64,000 nt of DNA, from positions 229,958 to 293,957 of the forward strand of contig CAWCKS010000008.1 of the NCBI GenBank assembly GCA_963796195.1, written 5' to 3'. How positions within the stretch are numbered: the stretch's first letter is position 1; each line of letters starts with the position of its first letter. This document shows positions 44,889-54,042 of this stretch, in pieces. A program made the translations under genes and the position numbers. This stretch comes from CAWCKS01 sp963796195 (GTDB taxonomy: Bacteria > Pseudomonadota > Alphaproteobacteria > Rhizobiales > Xanthobacteraceae). The notes under the pieces are model-generated. The model saw only the letters and a program-made list of their open reading frames with translations. It searched no databases and had not been told where the DNA came from.

Positions 44889-45786
44889 ATGGCCACCGAA
44901 GATGTCGACCCGCGGTTTGCCGATCTCGATGCCTGGTCAACGGCCTCGGCGATGGAGGCGATGTGGGAAGGCCAACTCGCCGCAGTTGCTGCAATAGGCC
45001 GCGCGTTACCGTCAATTACGGCGGCGATCCATGCAGCGACCGAGGCGCTCGGTGATCGCGGGCGATTGATTTATATCGGTGCCGGAACCTCGGGCCGTGT
45101 TGCCGTGCAGGACGGCGCGGAACTGACGCCGACCTTCGCGTGGCCGCAGGCGCGGATCGGCTTCGTCATCGCGGGCGGGGAAAGCGCGTTTGTCACGAGC
45201 GTTGAAGGCGCTGAAGATGACGTCGCCGATGCAATCGCTCAAGTCGATGCGGTGGGAACTCTCGTCGCATGATGTGGTGATTGCGGTCGCAGCCAGCGGC
45301 ACCACACCGTTTACCGTCGCAGCGCTTCAGCAAGCAGGTCGGCATCAGGCCGTGACGATCGGGCTGGCGAACAATGCCGGCACGGCGTTGCTGGCATCGG
45401 CGAAACATCCGGTGCTGCTCGAGACCGGGCGAGAATTGATTGCGGGCTCGACACGCATGAAGGCGGGCACCGCTCAAAAGGTCGTGCTTAACCTGATCTC
45501 GACCGGCATCATGATCCGCCTTGGCCGCGTGTATCGCGGCATGATGGTCAACATGCAGACGACCAATGCGAAGCTGAAGCGACGTGCCGAAGCCATGGTG
45601 GCGCGCATCGCCGACTGCAGCCAGGCCCAGGCCGCGCGTGCCCTCGAGGAAGCCGAGGGCGATATCAAGGTCGCGGCATTGGTGGTGCTGGGCTACGACA
45701 GGCTGGAAGCTCAAACCATTCTCGCAAGCCACAAGGGCAATCTCCGTCGCGTTTTCGCCGATCTCTCCGATGGACGGATCGGGTGA
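44889..45786 (+). pseudogene. murQ: N-acetylmuramic acid 6-phosphate etherase, one frameshift
   Basis: Two frames give a SIS-domain protein of about 298 residues, the normal MurQ length. Visible are LIYIGAGTSGRVAVQDGAELTPTF (signature loop), AGGESAFVTSVEGAEDD, and after the break HDVVIAVAASGTTPFTVAAL, LETGRELIAGSTRMKAGTAQKVVLN and the C-terminal helical tail. MurQ cleaves the lactyl ether of MurNAc-6-phosphate to give GlcNAc-6-phosphate and lactate. The break is one extra G in the GGG at 45254-45256 (QVDAV then ELSSHD). It lies 14 bases after the kinase and 6 bases before the SIS deaminase. Confidence 0.92.
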
Positions 45787-45792
45787 GGCTCC

Positions 45793-46815
45793 ATGGCCGA
45801 ATTCGTCTCTTCCGCGATGGCGCGGGAAATTTCAGAGGCTGCGGGTGTTGTCTCGCGCATCATAATTAATCGCCATCGCTTCGCCGACGCTGCACGGCGC
45901 CTCGATATGGCGCCGGTTCGGCTCGTGGTCCTGTGCGGACGCGGAAGTTCCGGCCATGTCGGCGTGTTCCTGCGCTACCTGATCGAGACGCGCCTTCACC
46001 TGCCGGTGTCCGCAAGTGCCCCCTCGGTGGTCACGACTTTCAACAAGCCGCTAGTGCTGCGCGACGCGCTGTTCATCGTCGTCTCGCAATCGGGGCGCAG
46101 TCCGGATCTGGTCATGGCAACGCGTTCGGCACGCCAATCGGGAGCCCACACGGTGGCGCTGGTCAACGTCGTGCCTTCCCCGGTCGCCGATGCCGCGGAG
46201 TTTGTGATTCCGATCGAGGCGGGACCGGAGCAGTCGGTCGCTGCCACCAAGACGGTGATCGGCTCAATGGCGGCAGGCGCCGAGTTGCTCGCGGCGCTCA
46301 CGCAGGATGCGGCTTTGGCGTCGGCGCTCGATCGGCTGCCTGCGCGAATCGAGCGCGCGCAAGCGCTCGACTGGACCGATATGGCAGGCGATCTCCGCGA
46401 CGCGTCCGCCGTGTTTGTCACGTCGCGGGGGCTCGGCCTCGGCTCGGCGCGCGAGATGGCGCTCAAGCTCGCGGAGGTCCTGCGGCTGCCCGCGCTTGGC
46501 TTTAGTGCCGCCGAGTTGCAGCACGGCCCGCGGGCGTCGCTGTCGGCCAAAACGCCCGTCATCATGCTCCGGTTGAACGACCCGACATCGCCAATGATGG
46601 ATGCGCTGGCGGGCGAGCTGAACCATGCCGGAACGAGGCTGCATGTCTGCGGGGGGCCTCGCGGCACGCTGCCGTGGCTCGGCGATGATGATCCGGCGAC
46701 CGATGCGATTGCCATGCTGGTTCCGGCCTATCGCATGATCGAGGCGGTCGCCCGACAATTCGGGTTTGATCCAGACCGTCCGCCGCACCTCAGCAAAGTG
46801 ACTGAGACGTTCTGA
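45793..46815 (+). CDS. SIS-domain glucosamine-6-phosphate deaminase (GlmS-like isomerase, NagB-II type)
   Basis: A 340-residue double-SIS protein resembling the isomerase half of GlmS without the glutaminase half. First SIS: LVVLCGRGSSGHVGVFLRYLIET and VVSQSGRSPDLVMATRSARQSGA. Second SIS: VFVTSRGLGLGSAREMALKLAEVLRLPALGFSAAELQHGPRA, with the conserved E-x-x-H-G-P-R. It lacks a canonical NagB gene partner, so it most likely converts glucosamine-6-phosphate to fructose-6-phosphate and ammonia. It closes the operon kinase-murQ-deaminase that runs opposite nagA. Confidence 0.9.
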   Translation: MAEFVSSAMAREISEAAGVVSRIIINRHRFADAARRLDMAPVRLVVLCGRGSSGHVGVFLRYLIETRLHLPVSASAPSVVTTFNKPLVLRDALFIVVSQSGRSPDLVMATRSARQSGAHTVALVNVVPSPVADAAEFVIPIEAGPEQSVAATKTVIGSMAAGAELLAALTQDAALASALDRLPARIERAQALDWTDMAGDLRDASAVFVTSRGLGLGSAREMALKLAEVLRLPALGFSAAELQHGPRASLSAKTPVIMLRLNDPTSPMMDALAGELNHAGTRLHVCGGPRGTLPWLGDDDPATDAIAMLVPAYRMIEAVARQFGFDPDRPPHLSKVTETF

Positions 46816-46895
46816 TAGCGCGGGCGCCGATGTGGTTTACTCATGCCGATCCTGGGCTAAGATCGAGCGGTGTCCGTTCACCCCGACCAGGAACG

Positions 46896-48024
46896 ATGGC
46901 CGAGCCAACCAGAATGACCGCAGGAACGGAGACCCGATTCGCCGGCGCGGTGGACTGCGACCTGCATCCCGCCGTGCCGCATATGAGCGTGCTGGTGCCG
47001 TATCTCTCCGACTACTGGCGCGAGATGGTTTCATGGCGCGCGCTCGACCGCCTCAACCTCAGTCTCACGGCCTACCCTGAAAATGCCCCGTCATCCTGCC
47101 GGCCGGATTGGCGGCTCGGCGGCGGTCAGAAACCCGGCTCGACGCTGGAGGCGATGCGCGCCCACGTGCTCGACCATTTCAAGCCGGATTTCGGCATCCT
47201 GAATTGTCTCTATGGCGCGCAGGTGATGCACGGCGAGGACATGGCGGCCGCGTTCTGCCGCGCCACCAATGACTGGATCCGCGACGAGTGGCTCGCCAAG
47301 GATTCGCGGCTGCGCGCCTCGATCGTGATCCCCGCGCACAATGTTTCGCTCGCCGTGCAGGAGATCGAGCGGCGCGCCCATGACGATCGCTTCGTCCAGG
47401 TGCTGATGCTAGTGTCGGGCGAGGTGACGCTCGGGCGGCGCCAGCTTTGGCCGATCTACGAGCTTGCCGAAAAGCTCGAGCTGCTGATCGGCGTGCACGC
47501 CGGCAGCGCCTATCGCTACGCCCCGACCGCAGTCGGCTGGCCGTCGTACTATGTCGAGGACTACATCTCGCAGTCCGCCGCATTCGAGAACCAGCTGATC
47601 AGCATGATCGCCGAGGGCGTGTTCCAGAAATTTCCGCGGCTGAAGGTCGTGGCGATCGAAGTCTGGGTTGACCTGGCTCTCGGGCTTTGCCTGGCGTTCC
47701 GACAAGACCTGGAGAGGGGTGCGCGCCGATGTGCCTTGGTTGACGAGCGCGCCATCTGAGATCGTGCGCGAGCATGTGCGGCTGACCGTGCAGCCGATCG
47801 ATGCGGCCGACGCAGCCGAAGGTCTGCTCCGGCTGATCGACCATCTCGGCAGCGATGAGCTGTTCCTGTTCTCGACCGACTATCCGCACTGGCAGTTCGA
47901 TGGTGACGATGCCTTGCCGGCCGAACTATCTGATACCCTGATCCGCAAGATCGTGCGGGAGAATCCGATAGCGACTTATCCGCGTCTGGCGAAAGCCGCG
48001 CGGCTCGTGGAGACCACGACATGA
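46896..48024 (+). pseudogene. Amidohydrolase-2 family protein (ACMSD-like), one frameshift
   Basis: Two frames rebuild a TIM-barrel metal hydrolase/decarboxylase of about 375 residues from ATG 46896. Metal ligands: DCDLHP at the N-terminus, HAGSAYRYAP in mid-barrel and FSTDYPHWQFD near the end. The break is one extra G at about 47661 (KVVAIE then SGLTWLSGFAWRSDKTW). Its TGA overlaps the ATG of the next gene (48021-48024), which encodes a paralogue with the same motifs, so they are a co-translated tandem pair. Relatives decarboxylate aromatic acids or hydrolyse lactones; the substrate here is unknown. Confidence 0.85.
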
Positions 48025-49127
48025 CCATGCTCGAGCTCGACCGCAATGCGGCAACAGAGACAAAACTTCACGTGATTGATTGCGACATTCACCCGATGAT
48101 GACGGCCTGGACCGAGGTGCATCCGTTCCTCGAAAAGCGCTGGATCGATCACCTGTCGGCCTATGGCAGCCATTTGCGTCACGCGTTTTCCGAGACGCTG
48201 GCCTATCCGCGGATGTCGTGGGACGGCGCCCGCGTCGACGCACGACCGCAGGAAGGCGGACCTGCCGGGTCGAGTTTGTCAATGATGCAGCGCCAGCATC
48301 TCGATCCCAACGGGATCGAATACGGCATGTTGATTCCGCTGCGTTCGAATCCCGGCAGCCAGCGTAACCTCGACCTTGGCGTGGCGCTGTCGCACGCCAT
48401 GAACAGCTGGCAGGTCGAGCGCTGGGTCGCGAGCGAGCCGCGCTTGCGCGGCTCGATCCTGGTTGCGCAGGAAGACATAATGGCGTCGGTCAAGGAGATC
48501 GAAGCACGCGCCGCCGACAGGCGTTTTACGCAAGTTCTGATCCTGCCGAAGACCGACGAACCGCTTGGCCGCCGCCGCTACTGGCCGATCCTGGAAGCGG
48601 CTGCGAAGAACGATTTGCCCCTTGCCATCCATGTCGGCGGCACCAACGGCCACCCATCGACCGCCGGTGGCTGGCCGACCTATTACCTCGAAGAGCACCA
48701 CTCGGTATCGGAGACGATGCAGGCGACGGTGGTCAGCCTGATCTTCGAAGGCGTGTTCGACCGCTTCCCCGAGCTGCGCGTCATCATCATGGAGGGCGGG
48801 CTCGGCTGGATCCCGTCCTTGACCGCGCGGATGGACCGCAACTGGGCACGGCATCGCAGCGAGGTGCCGCACGTCAAGCGCCCGCCGTCGGAGCACATGA
48901 AAGAGAATTTCTATTTTACCACGCAGCCTATGGAAGAGCCGGCCAAGCCGATGCAGCTGATCGATCTGTTCGAGCGGATCGGTTGGGACCGCATCCTGTT
49001 CTCGACCGACTATCCGCACTGGGATTTTGACGACCCGCGGCTGGCCTTCCGCGCGCCGCTGACTGAGGCGCAACGCCAGCAGCTGCTGTTCGGCAATGCC
49101 CGCAAGGTTTACGGGCGGCTGGGGTAG
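48021..49127 (+). CDS. Amidohydrolase-2 family protein (ACMSD-like), tandem paralogue
   Basis: A 368-residue TIM-barrel protein. Metal and catalytic positions: VIDCDIHPMM, LAIHVGGTNGHPSTAGGWPTYYLEEH, IIMEGGLGWIPSL and LFSTDYPHWDFDDP. It shares the order of motifs with the upstream gene and overlaps it by four bases, pointing to a tandem duplication whose products may form a heteromer or act in sequence. It converges on the OppC gene across a palindromic repeat. Context with an oligopeptide-type transporter and a carotenoid oxygenase suggests catabolism of an imported aromatic or apocarotenoid-like acid. That is inference. Confidence 0.88.
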   Translation: MTMLELDRNAATETKLHVIDCDIHPMMTAWTEVHPFLEKRWIDHLSAYGSHLRHAFSETLAYPRMSWDGARVDARPQEGGPAGSSLSMMQRQHLDPNGIEYGMLIPLRSNPGSQRNLDLGVALSHAMNSWQVERWVASEPRLRGSILVAQEDIMASVKEIEARAADRRFTQVLILPKTDEPLGRRRYWPILEAAAKNDLPLAIHVGGTNGHPSTAGGWPTYYLEEHHSVSETMQATVVSLIFEGVFDRFPELRVIIMEGGLGWIPSLTARMDRNWARHRSEVPHVKRPPSEHMKENFYFTTQPMEEPAKPMQLIDLFERIGWDRILFSTDYPHWDFDDPRLAFRAPLTEAQRQQLLFGNARKVYGRLG

Positions 49128-49151
49128 CTGCAAGCGCGCGTCAAACTCCGT

Positions 49152-49286
49152 CGTCGTCCCCGCGACGGCGTTGCGACGGCGGGGACCCATACGCTGCGGC
49201 GGCGACGAGACGACGGACCGAAGTCGAAGTCTTCTCGTAATCCAATAGGCACAGGGGTTATGGGTCCCCGCGTGCGCGGGGACGAC
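49152..49286. repeat. Palindromic intergenic repeat (GTCGTCCCCGCG family)
   Basis: It starts CGTCGTCCCCGCG ... GGGGACCCATA and ends TATGGGTCCCCGCG ... CGCGGGGACGAC, so both the outer and the inner arms are inverted repeats. It lies between the convergent amidohydrolase (stop 49127) and OppC (stop 49295) genes and probably terminates both transcripts. Confidence 0.8.
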
Positions 49287-49294
49287 CAAACCAA

Positions 49295-50173
49295 TCACCG
49301 CCGCTTCATGGTGGGATCGAGCGCGGCGCGCAGGGATTCGCCGAGCGCGTTGAAGGCGAGCGCGGTGAGCAGGATCGCCAGGCCCGGCGTGTACATCTGG
49401 GCCGGCGCGAGCTCGATGTAGTTGTAGGCGCGCGCCAGCATGCCTCCCCAGCTCGCCTGCGGCGGCTGCACGCCCAGCGCGAGGAACGAGAGGCTCGCTT
49501 CGGCAAGCAGCGCGATCGCCAGCATCAGCGTGACCTGCACGATGACAGGCTGGATCGCGTTCGGCACGATATGGCGGATGATGATTTGCGGTACGGAGGC
49601 GCCGAACGCGCGCGCGGCATCGACATACACCGCCTGCTTGACGATCAGCGTCTGCGCGCGGACCAGGCGCGCCAGCACCGGTGCAAACACGATGCCAACC
49701 GAGAGCATGGCGTTGGTCAGGCTGATGCCGAGCACGCCGGTCACTGCGATCGCCAGCACGATCGGCGGGAACGACAATAGCGCGTCGATGAAGCGGGAAA
49801 CGATCTCATCGAACCAGCCGCCGACAAAACCGATCAGGAGCCCGATCGGCACGCCGATCGTGATCGCGACGCCGACCGCAAAGGTCGACGCATAGAGCGA
49901 GTTCGGCGCGCCCCAGATCAACCGGCTCAACGCGTCGCGGCCGAGGTCGTCGGTGCCGAGCCAGTGAGTCGCGCTCGGCGGCAGCAACAGCTCGGCGGCG
50001 TTCTGGTCGATCGGCGAGTAGGGCGCGAGCTTTGCAGCAAAGATCGAGACGATCACGAGCAGCGCAAGATAGCTCAGGCTCAGCATGGCCCGGACGTCGC
50101 GGCGCATGATGCCCCAGACGGTACGGCGCGCTCTGCGCGCGCGAATGGGGGCGCTGATGGCCTCAGTGGTCAT
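49295..50173 (-). CDS. ABC transporter permease, peptide/nickel type (OppC/DppC-like)
   Basis: A 292-residue inner-membrane permease from ATG 50173. It has an N-terminal helix plus OppC_N region (LSLSYLALLVIVSIFAAKLAPYSPIDQN, HWLGTDDLGRDALSRLIWGAPNSL) and about five further helices. The EAA cytoplasmic loop that contacts the ATPase is VDAARAFGASVPQIIIRHIVPNAIQPVIV. Its start overlaps the OppB stop by four bases (50170-50173). It ends the minus-strand run oppD-oppF-binding protein-oppB-oppC. Confidence 0.93.
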   Translation of the reverse strand: MTTEAISAPIRARRARRTVWGIMRRDVRAMLSLSYLALLVIVSIFAAKLAPYSPIDQNAAELLLPPSATHWLGTDDLGRDALSRLIWGAPNSLYASTFAVGVAITIGVPIGLLIGFVGGWFDEIVSRFIDALLSFPPIVLAIAVTGVLGISLTNAMLSVGIVFAPVLARLVRAQTLIVKQAVYVDAARAFGASVPQIIIRHIVPNAIQPVIVQVTLMLAIALLAEASLSFLALGVQPPQASWGGMLARAYNYIELAPAQMYTPGLAILLTALAFNALGESLRAALDPTMKRR

Positions 50174-51120
50174 TCCTGCGCCACCCTTGGATCGAGCAAG
50201 GCATTGAGAATGTCGACCAGCAAATTGATCACGATGACGATGATGACGAACACCAGCACGACGCCCTGGACGACCGGGAAATCCTTGTTGATCGCGGAAT
50301 AGGCGACGAGGCTGCCGGCGCCGGGGATCGCGAATACCGCTTCGATCACAACCGCACCGGACAACAGGCGATTGACCTGCAGGCCGACGAGGGTGAGCAG
50401 CGTGACGCTGATGTTGCGCAATCCGTGCTTCCACAGGATCGCGAAGGGGCCGAGGCCCTTGGCGCGGAGCGTGCGAACGAATTGCGAATTCAGAACTTCG
50501 ATCAGCGCGCTGCGCACCTGACGCGCCAGCTCGGCGATTACGGCGGTCGCGAGCGCGATCGCCGGCAGCGTCGCATGCTTGATGGCTCCGCCGGGGTCGG
50601 TGAAGAACGGCGTCGCGCCGGTCGCCGGAAACAGGTGCCAATTCAGAGAAAGTGCGACGACGAGGAGGATCGCAAGCCAGAAGCTCGGCAGGGCCACGCC
50701 GAGCGAGGCGATACTGGTGACGAGGGCGTCGAGGCGCGAGCCGACGCGGGTCGCGGCGAGAATTCCCAGGGGAACGCCGACCGCGGTCGAGATCACGAGC
50801 GCGTAGATCGCGATCAGGATGGTGTTCGGCATCCGCTGCGCGATGAGGTCGACCACCGGCGAGCTCGATAGCAGGGAGGTGCCGAGATTGCCGTTCGCAG
50901 CATGCCACAGCCAGATGGCGTACTGTTCGATCAAGGGGCGATCGAAACCGAACAGCTTGCGGATCTCCTCGATGCGTTCCTTCGAGGCGTAATCGCCGGC
51001 GAGCGTGACGGCGGGGTCGCCGGGCACGAACTGCAACAGCGCAAACACCACGAAGGTCGCGAACACGACGATCGGGATGAATTGCACCAGCCGCCGCCCG
51101 ATCAGCGCGTAGAAGGACAT
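50170..51120 (-). CDS. ABC transporter permease, peptide/nickel type (OppB/DppB-like)
   Basis: A 316-residue inner-membrane permease from ATG 51120 (MSFYALIGRRLVQFIPIVVFATF). The longer open frame upstream runs into a repeat element and is not native. OppB features: FVPGDPA in the first periplasmic loop, IYALVISTAVGVPLGILAA, and the EAA loop FVRTLRAKGLGPFAILWKHGLRNISVTLLTLVG with VIEAVFAIPGAGSL after it. It pairs with OppC to form the pore. A 127-base palindromic repeat lies between it and the binding-protein gene upstream. Confidence 0.93.
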   Translation of the reverse strand: MSFYALIGRRLVQFIPIVVFATFVVFALLQFVPGDPAVTLAGDYASKERIEEIRKLFGFDRPLIEQYAIWLWHAANGNLGTSLLSSSPVVDLIAQRMPNTILIAIYALVISTAVGVPLGILAATRVGSRLDALVTSIASLGVALPSFWLAILLVVALSLNWHLFPATGATPFFTDPGGAIKHATLPAIALATAVIAELARQVRSALIEVLNSQFVRTLRAKGLGPFAILWKHGLRNISVTLLTLVGLQVNRLLSGAVVIEAVFAIPGAGSLVAYSAINKDFPVVQGVVLVFVIIVIVINLLVDILNALLDPRVAQE

Positions 51121-51140
51121 TGCGTCACCAATTTCAGTAA

Positions 51141-51267
51141 CCCTCATCCTGAGGAGCCCGGCGAAGCGCTCTTGCGCGTAGTCGGGCGTCTCGAAGGATG
51201 AGGCCTGTAAGTCAGCGGCCTCATGGTTCGAGACGCGCGTCAAGAGACGCGCTCCTCACCATGAGGG
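51141..51267. repeat. Palindromic intergenic repeat (CCCTCATCCTGAGGAGC family)
   Basis: The left end CCCTCATCCTGAGGAGC and right end GCTCCTCACCATGAGGG are imperfect inverted repeats, with inner copies of GGATGAGG and CCTCATGGTTCGAGACGCGC. This is one of the most common Bradyrhizobium intergenic repeats. It lies inside the transporter operon, between the binding-protein stop (51312) and the OppB start (51120), where an RNA hairpin could lower permease expression relative to the binding protein. Confidence 0.8.
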
Positions 51268-51311
51268 TCAAGGTCAGAACTGATATCAGCGCCGCTTCGC
51301 AATGACGTGCT

Positions 51312-52871
51312 TCAAGCCTTCATCCACACTTCGGTCAACTTCGGCACGGCGAGCAGGCTGTCGCGGAAGTTCTGCACTTTCGGGTTGGCGACCGACACCG
51401 CCGGCGAGATGTACTGCACGAGCTGCAAGGCCTGCTCGGAGACGAAGCGCTGCAGCTTGACGAAGGCCGCCTTGCGCGCCGGCTGGTCCGTCGCCGCCAT
51501 GGTGGCGTCGAGCAGCTCGCGGAAACCGGGCAGCTCGATGCCGCTGGCGTTGCGCAGGGCGGTCTTGCCGAACAGCGCTTCGTAGGCCGCGCTCGGGTCC
51601 GGGAACGCAGACGACGGGCTGATGAACAGCGATCCCTTCTTCTCGACCATGAAGGCCTGCACCGCCTGCTGCGGCGCCAGCGCCGTCAGCTTCAGCTTGA
51701 TGCCGACCTTGGCGAATTGCGAGATAATGATCTCCTGGCGCTGCATGGCAAGTTGATCGGCCCAGCCGATGGTCTCGATCTCGAGCCCATCGGGATGGCC
51801 GGCCTCGGCGAGCAGCTTCTTCGCCTTGTCCGGATCATAGGGATAGAAATTCTGCGTCGCGGGATCGCAGGCCCAGTACTCCTTCGGAAAGATCGCGCTC
51901 GACACCTGGCCGAGCCCGGCCGCGGCGATCTTGTTGATCTCGTCGCGGTTGAGCGCGTAGTTCAGCGCCTGCCGCACGCGGACGTCGTCGAGCGGCGGCT
52001 TGCCATAATTGATGAACCCGCCATAGAGCACGAGTGAGGGTACTGCGACCGCGACCACGCTCGGCGACTTGTCGGCGATCACCTTCTGGGGCGCCTGCAG
52101 GTTGATCGCGAGATCGCGTTCGCCGGCGACCACCGCGCGCACCGCGGTATTCAGCTCATTGATGATCTTGATGTCGACGCCGTCGAGATACGGCAGGCCT
52201 GCCTTCCAGTACTTGTCGTTGCGCTTGAGGATGATGCTGTCGTTATCCTGCCAGCTGACGAAGGTGAAGGGACCGGTGCCGACCGGCTTGCGGTCGACAT
52301 TGCCGCCATTGTCCTGGATCGATTTCGGCGAAACGATCAGACCGACGCGGTTGGAAAGTATGGCCGGCAGGCCGGCATTGGGCCGGTTCAGCTTCAGCGT
52401 GACCTGGCTCTTGCCGGTCACCTCGATGCTGTCGACCGAGGCGAGGTCGGCTTTCACATTCGAGCGCTGATCGGTCTTATAGCGGTCGAGATTGAATTTC
52501 ACCGCTTCCGCATTAAACGGTGTGCCGTCGTGAAAGTTGACGCCGTCAATGAGTTCCAGCACCAATGTCTTCGGATCAGTGAAGGTCCAGGACTTGGCGA
52601 GACCCGGCTTCAGCTCGAGCGTCTGCGGCACGTAGTCGATCAGCGCGTCGAACACTGCGTAAAGCGTGTTGAGGTCCGGCAAATTGCGGCCGGTCATCGG
52701 GTCGAGCGCGGCGGGATTATAAGGCATTGCGAGGCGCAGTGTGCCGCCCTTCTTTGGCGTTTCCTGCGCAAAACCCGTAGTGGGGACGGCGAGCGCGCCT
52801 GCGCCGGCTATCGCCGTCTTGATCAAGGTGCGGCGGTCAAGCCCATTCGATTGCACATCGACTTTAGTCAT
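51312..52871 (-). CDS. ABC transporter substrate-binding protein, peptide/nickel type (SBP_bac_5), Tat signal
   Basis: A 519-residue periplasmic binding protein of the DppA/OppA family. The N-terminus has a twin-arginine signal (LDRRTLIKTAIAGAGALAVPTTGFA), followed by the lobe I start KKGGTLRLAMPYNPAALDP and the family signature region LVLELIDGVNFHDGTPFNAEAVKFNLDRY. DVRVRQALNYALNRDEI is also typical. Tat export suggests folding before export or a cofactor/metal requirement. Family members bind peptides, nickel, sugars or opines, so the ligand is not certain. It sits between oppF and oppB in the same operon, flanked by two repeat elements. Confidence 0.93.
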   Translation of the reverse strand: MTKVDVQSNGLDRRTLIKTAIAGAGALAVPTTGFAQETPKKGGTLRLAMPYNPAALDPMTGRNLPDLNTLYAVFDALIDYVPQTLELKPGLAKSWTFTDPKTLVLELIDGVNFHDGTPFNAEAVKFNLDRYKTDQRSNVKADLASVDSIEVTGKSQVTLKLNRPNAGLPAILSNRVGLIVSPKSIQDNGGNVDRKPVGTGPFTFVSWQDNDSIILKRNDKYWKAGLPYLDGVDIKIINELNTAVRAVVAGERDLAINLQAPQKVIADKSPSVVAVAVPSLVLYGGFINYGKPPLDDVRVRQALNYALNRDEINKIAAAGLGQVSSAIFPKEYWACDPATQNFYPYDPDKAKKLLAEAGHPDGLEIETIGWADQLAMQRQEIIISQFAKVGIKLKLTALAPQQAVQAFMVEKKGSLFISPSSAFPDPSAAYEALFGKTALRNASGIELPGFRELLDATMAATDQPARKAAFVKLQRFVSEQALQLVQYISPAVSVANPKVQNFRDSLLAVPKLTEVWMKA

Positions 52872-52934
52872 AGAGTCCTCCCCTGCGATTGACCGCCGAT
52901 TTGTCGAGCCCCGGCGTTTTGCGGGCGAACCTTA

Positions 52935-52983
52935 GCGCATGTCTCGGAAAAGTGGACACCGGTTTTCCGAAAGGGACATGCGC
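52935..52983. repeat. Palindromic repeat (GCGCATGTCTCGGAAAAGTGG family)
   Basis: GCGCATGTCTCGGAAAA-GTGGACACC-GGTTTTCCGAAAGGGACATGCGC: 20-odd-base imperfect arms around a short loop. It is the well-known Rhizobiales GGAAAACCGG-type palindrome and lies in the 147-base gap between oppF and the binding-protein gene. It could process or attenuate the operon mRNA, giving the binding protein its own level. Confidence 0.8.
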
Positions 52984-53018
52984 AGATGAAGAATCTACCG
53001 TCGTTGCGATGGACAATT

Positions 53019-54042
53019 TCAAATCGCCGGTGAGTTGCGGAGTGGGCCGGCGCTCCCACGCGTGGGCAGGGACTGGCCGGCAAAGTGGCAGGCGACGAAG
53101 CGGCCGGGCGAGAACTCGCGCCATTCCGGCTCGCGGGTGGCGCATTCGGGTGCCGCGATCGGGCAGCGGGTGTGGAAGCGGCAGCCCGGCGGTGGCGCCA
53201 GCGGGCTTGGGATTTCGCCTTTCAGGATGATGCGCTTGCTCGCGCCGGCCTCCGGCACCTTCGGTTCCGGCTCGGCCGACAGCAACGCCTGCGTGTAGGG
53301 ATGCAGCGGGGCGTCCATCAATTGATCGGCCGGGGCAAGCTCGGCGAGCTTGCCCGCATACATCACCGCGACGCGGTCGGAGATGTGGGCGACGACGCGG
53401 AGATCATGGCTGATGAAGAGATAGGTCAGACCGAACTCGCGCTGCAGGTCGGCGAACAGGTTGAGCATGTCGGCCTGGATCGAAACGTCGAGGGCTGCAA
53501 CCACCTCGTCGCAGACGATCAGCCGCGGTTCGAGCACCAGCGCGCGGGCAATATTGGCGCGCTGCTTCTGGCCGCCCGAAATTTCGTGCGGGTAGCGGTC
53601 GGTGAGTTCTTCCGAGAGTGCGACTCGATCGAGGATGGCGAGCGCCTTGCGCCGCCGCTCGGCCGGCGTACCGAGGCCTGCGACGTCGAGCGGCTCGCAC
53701 ACGCTCTCCAGGATTGTCATGCGCGGGTCGAGCGCGGCGTTCGGATCCTGGAACACGATCTGGAACGAGCGGCGATGTTGGCGCAGCTCGCTGCTGCTGA
53801 GCTGAAACGGGTCGACGCCGGAGTGCAGGATTTTTCCAGCACTTGGCCGGAGCAGGCAGACCACGGCGCGACCGAGCGTCGATTTGCCCGAGCCTGAACT
53901 CGCCGATCACGCCAAAGGTCTCGCCGGGGCTGACTTTGAAGCTGACATCGACCACTGCCTTGACCTTCAGATGCCGGCGCCGGCCAGTGAAGGTCACGTC
54001 AAGGTGGTCGACGGTCAGGATGGGATCGGCCGAATTGGTCAC
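53019..54042 (-). pseudogene. ABC transporter ATP-binding protein, peptide type (OppF/DppF-like), one frameshift
   Basis: Two frames give an ATPase of about 340 residues. Walker A is rebuilt across the break: FGVIGE, extra T at 53898, SGSGKSTLGRAVVCLL. After it come the Q-loop (QIVFQDPNAALDPRMTI), signature (ISGGQKQRANIARAL), Walker B (LIVCDEVVAALDVSIQ), H-loop (FISHDLRVV) and the oligopeptide-type C-terminal Cys motif (GCRFHTRCPIAAPECA). It partners OppD, whose gene overlaps its start by four bases. The break falls inside the ATP-binding loop, so if genuine it would inactivate the transporter. Confidence 0.88.

Noticed and set aside
44889..45786. Programmed +1 frameshifting in murQ and other genes
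   Set aside because: The shift sites share no slippery sequence, stop-codon context or downstream structure, and orthologues of MurQ, OppF and the others are single-frame. Sequence error is simpler.
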